This document shows positions 60,481-64,000 of a DNA stretch of 64,000 bases, in pieces. A model generated the notes under the pieces. That model saw only the letters and a list, made by a program, of their open reading frames with translations, ran no database searches and had not been told where the DNA came from. Source of the stretch: Bacillus sp. BGMRC 2118 (GTDB lineage: Bacteria > Bacillota > Bacilli > Bacillales > SA4). The DNA is taken from contig VTTJ01000007.1 of NCBI GenBank assembly GCA_008364785.1, forward strand, positions 248,001 through 312,000. Reading direction: 5' to 3'. The first letter of the stretch is position 1. The number at the start of each line of letters is the position of its first letter. Both the position numbers and the translations under genes were made by a program.

Positions 60481-61662
60481 TTATTCTTGATGAAGGATGG
60501 GGAGCGGGTCCCTGATAAGTTCCCAGTTTGATTTCATCTCTTCCGAAGTCAATACACATTGATTTAACTGTGAAACAATCTCTTCCTGTTCAAACTCTAT
60601 TCCAATCATTACAAGCTCTGTTTTGCGATCGCCATACACGGAATCCCAACTTGATAAGAGTTCCGGTTCGTCAAGTAATATTGCTTCTTTTTCTTCTAAA
60701 GATAATGCCGCAATCCAGTTGCCAGCATGTTGAAAGGTAAGAGAAGGTCCTGCCTGGGATAATAAGACAGCTTCATCATTTCTAGATGCAATCCACAAAA
60801 AGCCTTTTGCTCGTACAATTTCAACTGGCCAATGTTCTAACCAGTTCATAAGTCGTTCAGGGTGAAAAGGGAGGCTGCTTCTATATACAAAAGATGAGAT
60901 CCCGTATTCTTCCGTCTCCGGCGTATGCTCTTCGTTTAACTCTTTTATCCATCCAGCACCAGTACTGGAAGATTCAAAGTCAAAGAGTTGGGTATTTATT
61001 ATTTTATGTAGTGGTATCTCACCATAGGAGGATAAGACAATCTCTGCACCAGGATTAAGCTTAGAAATAACAGCTTTCAGTTGAGCTAGGTCTCTTTCTT
61101 CAACTTAGTCTATCTTATTCAGGATAATCACATTTGCAAACTCAATCTGGTCTATTAGTAAATCGACTATGTCTCGATCTTCCAATTCATCTACAGCTTG
61201 TTTGCGATCCATTAACGTCTCGCCACTGGAATAGTCATGCCAAAAACGCCCTGCATCAACAACTGTTACCATTGTATCTAATTGACACATCCCGGGTAAA
61301 TCAACATCGAGTTCTTCATCAACGTATGTAAAGGTTTGAGCTACTGGAATAGGTTCACTAATTCCGGATGATTCAATTAAGATATAATCAATATCACCTA
61401 GTGCCACCAAGCGTTCAACCTCTTTTATTAAGTCCTCACGAAGTGTACAACAGATGCAGCCGTTTTGCATTTCAACAAGTTTTTCTTCCGTTCGAGAAAA
61501 ACCACCTTTCTTTATCAGGGACGCATCAACATTGATCTCACTCATATCATTGACGATAACGGCAGTCCGAATTCCTTCTTTGTTTTGTAGAACAAAGTTT
61601 AGTAGGGTAGTCTTGCCAGAGCCAAGATAACCACTTAAGACTGTGACAGGTATTTTTTTCAC
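60481..61662 (-). pseudogene. yciC: CobW/YciC-type zinc GTPase interrupted by a stop codon
   Basis: The full frame is 393 codons, close to B. subtilis YciC. The G domain has 'SGYLGSGKTTLLNFVLQNKEG', the metal motif CICC ('NGCICCTLREDL') and NKID. TAA (complement of 61105-61107) follows 'ILNKID', where homologues have Leu; TTA to TAA is a single change. The frame then continues 'VEERDLAQLKAVISKLNPGA' and the CobW C-terminal domain to 60481. Without readthrough only the 185-residue GTPase domain is made. Zinc-starvation metallochaperone when intact. Confidence 0.85.
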
Positions 61663-61688
61663 AATATATTCTCCTCTCTCCTTGTAAA

Positions 61689-61703
61689 TCGTAATAATTT
61701 CGT
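61689..61703 (-). promoter_or_regulatory. Zur box upstream of the CobW gene
   Basis: TCGTAATAATTTCGT matches the Zur consensus at 13 of 15 positions, about 26 bp upstream of the start codon. Confidence 0.75.
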
Positions 61704-61802
61704 TTTACGTTTTGTATCATACGTTACGAAATAAAAAAAAACAAGCGAAAAGTTTTTGTCCAAGAAATGATTTACAATAGTGGGAAGTTCGTTTATTATA
61801 AA

Positions 61803-61817
61803 ACGTAATTATTACGA
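61803..61817 (+). promoter_or_regulatory. Zur box upstream of the YcgR-like permease
   Basis: ACGTAATTATTACGA matches the Zur consensus at 14 of 15 positions, about 42 bp upstream of ATG 61860. Confidence 0.85.
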
Positions 61818-61859
61818 TTAAATACTTAGTCAATGAATCTAGAAAATAAGGAGGTAAAA

Positions 61860-62861
61860 ATGGTTAAGATCTTTAAAAACAGTATTCTTGAAATAACAGG
61901 GGTTTTAATAATAGGCATTGGTTTTTTTCTAATGAGTACGACGCCATGGAATGCATTTTCGATTAAACTACCAGATTCCGTATTTAGTTTAAACACGATT
62001 TTTCTCAGTATTATTATTGAGGCACTTCCATTTGTATTAGTGGGTGTGTTAATAGCGGGTCTCATCCAAATCTTTGTGACGGAAGAACATATAGAAAGAT
62101 GGATCCCAAATAATAAGTTTTTGGCGGTTATCATGAGCTGTGTAATAGGCGCATTATTTCCTGCTTGTGAATGTGGGATTGTTCCAATTATTCGTAGACT
62201 TGTCTCTAAGGGTGTTCCTATATATGCGGCAATCGGCTTTATGTTAACAGGTCCTTTAATCAATCCGATTGTGATCGCTTCAACGTATATGGCCTTTGGG
62301 AATGATGCGAAAATAGCAGGGCTTAGGATGGGGATTGGATTTGGAGTTGCATTAATCGTAGCCTTTGTTATTAGTTTGGTTGTTAGAGGAACTCAACTGA
62401 AAGAAGAGGTAAGAGTCATACATATACATACACACTCACACACCAAGCAGCCTTTCACACAAAAGCTATGGTCGATGTTAACGCACTCGATTGATGAGTT
62501 TTTTGATATGGGGAAATACCTTATTATTGGTGCTTTATTAGCTGCCATTGTTCAAACTTATGTGCCGGCTAGAACACTCTTAGAAACAGGTGATGGCGTT
62601 GTGTCATCCTTACTCGTTATGATGGGATTAGCCTTCGTACTATCTCTATGTTCAGAGGCAGATGCCTTTATCGGAGCATCCTTCAGCAGCCTGTTCCCTA
62701 CTCATTCTATATTAGGGTTTCTTATTTTCGGCCCAATGATAGACTTGAAGAATACCCTAATGATGATGAGTGTGTTCCGACTAAAATTTGTACTAGTAGT
62801 ACTGTCATTGGTTGCTAGTGCCATATTTATAACAATGTTACTCATGCAGAATTTCATATAA
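61860..62861 (+). CDS. ycgR: YcgR-like permease (UPF0718)
   Basis: 333 residues with about eight membrane helices. 'GALFPACECGIVPIIRRLVSKGVP' and 'LTGPLINPIVIASTYMAFG' are the family's conserved blocks, and 'LCSEADAFIGASF' is repeated-half counterpart. 'VIHIHTHSHTKQPF' is a His-rich cytosolic loop that could bind zinc. AAGGAGGT lies before ATG 61860. It is divergent from the CobW gene and Zur-controlled, so a zinc-related transport role is inferred. Confidence 0.9.
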   Translation: MVKIFKNSILEITGVLIIGIGFFLMSTTPWNAFSIKLPDSVFSLNTIFLSIIIEALPFVLVGVLIAGLIQIFVTEEHIERWIPNNKFLAVIMSCVIGALFPACECGIVPIIRRLVSKGVPIYAAIGFMLTGPLINPIVIASTYMAFGNDAKIAGLRMGIGFGVALIVAFVISLVVRGTQLKEEVRVIHIHTHSHTKQPFTQKLWSMLTHSIDEFFDMGKYLIIGALLAAIVQTYVPARTLLETGDGVVSSLLVMMGLAFVLSLCSEADAFIGASFSSLFPTHSILGFLIFGPMIDLKNTLMMMSVFRLKFVLVVLSLVASAIFITMLLMQNFI

Positions 62862-62873
62862 GGAGGAACCCAT

Positions 62874-63806
62874 TTGAGATTTCATGTTCAACAAGCACTC
62901 AGAGCCCTAGTGTTACTCGTATTTTGTATATTAATCTTTAAGATGCATTATACAGGTGAGGTTACAAAATATATTAATCCGAAATACGAGAGTTTAAGTC
63001 AGGTTGCTTCTATTATCTTCTTGATTCTATTTTTTATCCAAACAACTAGAATATGGACTGTAAAGGACGAGCATAGTCATCATTGTGAGGACCACTCTTG
63101 CAGTCATGATCATGGTAATACAAGCTTTACGATGAGAAAGTTCGTCTCCTATGTCATTATTATCTTCCCTTTAGTCACAGGTTTCCTTCTGCCGCCAAAG
63201 ACGCTCGGTGCTGATATTGCCAGTAAAAAGGGCGGAATGGCCGTGATTTCAAACAAGCAACAGACAACTAAGGAAGTTCAAGAGGAGGTCGAGCCGGAAA
63301 CGGAGGATATACAAGAGTACATTCCGGAACACACGCAAGATGATAGCTTACTAGATGCTCCGCTAAACCCAAACCAAGAGACGATATCAAAGGAAGAGTA
63401 TGATCGTCTTATTCAAAAATTAGTAAACAGTCAGACTGTAGACCTGGATGAATATGTTTTTTATGACTATTATGAAGAAATGCATAAAGACATAAACCAA
63501 TATCAAGGACGAAGTATTAAGTTGAAGGGGTTTGTGTACAAAGAAGAAGGATTCACAAATAATCAACTAGTAATATCCCGTTTTGCCATTACACATTGTG
63601 TGGCAGATGCCAGTATTGTTGGATACTTGTCAGAATTTCCTGATGCCTCCTCACTTGATGAAGATACATGGATCGAAGCAGAGGGAGTCATTGAACTAAC
63701 AACGTATAACGATATGGAATTACCGATGATTAAAATTACAAAATGGAGCAAAGTAGAGCAACCGAAAGACCCTTACATTTATCCGTTAAGTGTGAAATTA
63801 TTATAG
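62874..63806 (+). CDS. ycgQ: YcgQ-like TIGR03943 protein, permease partner
   Basis: 310 residues. Two N-terminal membrane helices, a His/Cys-rich segment (DEHSHHCEDHSCSHDHGN), a third helix, a long acidic linker, and a C-terminal beta domain with 'GRSIKLKGFVYKEEGF' and 'FAITHCVADASIVGYL', the TIGR03943 hallmark. The TTG start follows AAGGAGG, 12 nt after ycgR. The pair is widespread in Firmicutes as a two-part membrane complex. Confidence 0.9.
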   Translation: MRFHVQQALRALVLLVFCILIFKMHYTGEVTKYINPKYESLSQVASIIFLILFFIQTTRIWTVKDEHSHHCEDHSCSHDHGNTSFTMRKFVSYVIIIFPLVTGFLLPPKTLGADIASKKGGMAVISNKQQTTKEVQEEVEPETEDIQEYIPEHTQDDSLLDAPLNPNQETISKEEYDRLIQKLVNSQTVDLDEYVFYDYYEEMHKDINQYQGRSIKLKGFVYKEEGFTNNQLVISRFAITHCVADASIVGYLSEFPDASSLDEDTWIEAEGVIELTTYNDMELPMIKITKWSKVEQPKDPYIYPLSVKLL

Positions 63807-63903
63807 AGGTTTGGAATTGATAAGTTAACAAACTTACTGTTGTATAAATATGGATATTATGCTAAAATTAAACAACTACTATTGAAGGGAGTGAGTGTAA
63901 ATT

Positions 63904-63969
63904 ATGAAGAAAAGTTTAATGCAGGTTACCTTCGTTTTATCTTCATTTTCCACTCACTCTAACGGATAA
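63904..63969 (+). CDS. Possible short peptide gene near the window end
   Basis: ATG after GAAGGGAGTG opens MKKSLMQVTFVLSSFSTHSNG and stops after 21 codons. It looks like the start of a signal peptide that is cut short, so it may be another broken gene. Low certainty. Confidence 0.3.
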   Translation: MKKSLMQVTFVLSSFSTHSNG

Positions 63970-64000
63970 AAAACAATTCTATCGTTAGACTGGTAAATAG

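Noticed and set aside
61826..62263. 145-codon minus-strand frame
   Set aside because: Complement of the YcgR permease; its composition is that of an antisense shadow.
1..64000. tRNA, rRNA, CRISPR, prophage or transposase genes
   Set aside because: None seen; no cloverleaf, no regularly spaced repeats with unique spacers, and no transposase or phage structural protein among the frames.

Overview
The window looks like chromosomal DNA from an endospore-forming member of the Bacillaceae. It is AT-rich, genes begin with strong AGGAGG-type ribosome binding sites, and many start with TTG or GTG. Many genes resemble Bacillus subtilis families: two tiny YjcZ-type spore proteins, YhgD/YhgE, azobenzene reductase, YfmS, YcnK, YciC (CobW), YcgR/YcgQ and CatE. 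I see no rRNA, tRNA, CRISPR array, prophage or full-length transposase. The species cannot be named from this sequence.

Layout. 1-8.5 kb: an SgrR-like regulator (partial) divergent from an MFS transporter, a PAS-STAS protein, a methyltransferase, several small membrane proteins and lipoproteins, and the YjcZ pair. 8.6-18.2 kb: a TolB-like propeller protein, a YdeI-like protein, a chemoreceptor, a hydroxyacyl-CoA dehydrogenase facing a LysR regulator, an ASCH protein and an S9 peptidase. 18.4-25.6 kb: a TetR/YhgE-type pair, acetyltransferases, a damaged CatE-like protein and CorA with a structured leader. 26-36.6 kb: a lipoprotein with a zinc-protease motif, an NDH-2-like oxidoreductase with an ECF41 sigma factor, a RidA protein, a prolyl peptidase, a guanylate-kinase-like protein, glutaminyl-tRNA synthetase, a histidine kinase and an AlkD-like protein. 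36.8-56.3 kb: a sigma-like factor, yhgD-yhgE, a concentration of VOC (glyoxalase-fold) genes with azr, a PCYCGC lipoprotein with an in-frame TGA, acetyltransferases, YfmS, an Old Yellow Enzyme, and RidA with a broken threonine-synthase-like gene. 56.6-63.8 kb: metals. A ycnK-PepSY-FixH-like unit (probably copper) is followed by ZnuA, a CobW GTPase with a stop codon, and a YcgR/YcgQ permease pair linked by three Zur-type operators.

The most notable observations are these. (1) The PCYCGC lipoprotein has TGA at the first position of a CxxC-like motif, followed by a small GC-rich hairpin at a distance that fits a bacterial SECIS, so it is a selenoprotein candidate. (2) A non-coding, MITE-like repeat of about 185 bp occurs four times; its ends are imperfect inverted repeats and two copies have perfect 8-bp flanking duplications. 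(3) CorA has a leader with two crossing 9-bp inverted repeats and a possible leader peptide. (4) Regulatory circuits can be read directly: an ECF41 promoter on its own operon, twin YhgD operators, a TetR-type palindrome on a -10 box, and Zur boxes. (5) Several genes carry single stop codons or small frameshifts, which points to gene decay or to sequence errors; this is also the main competing explanation for (1).
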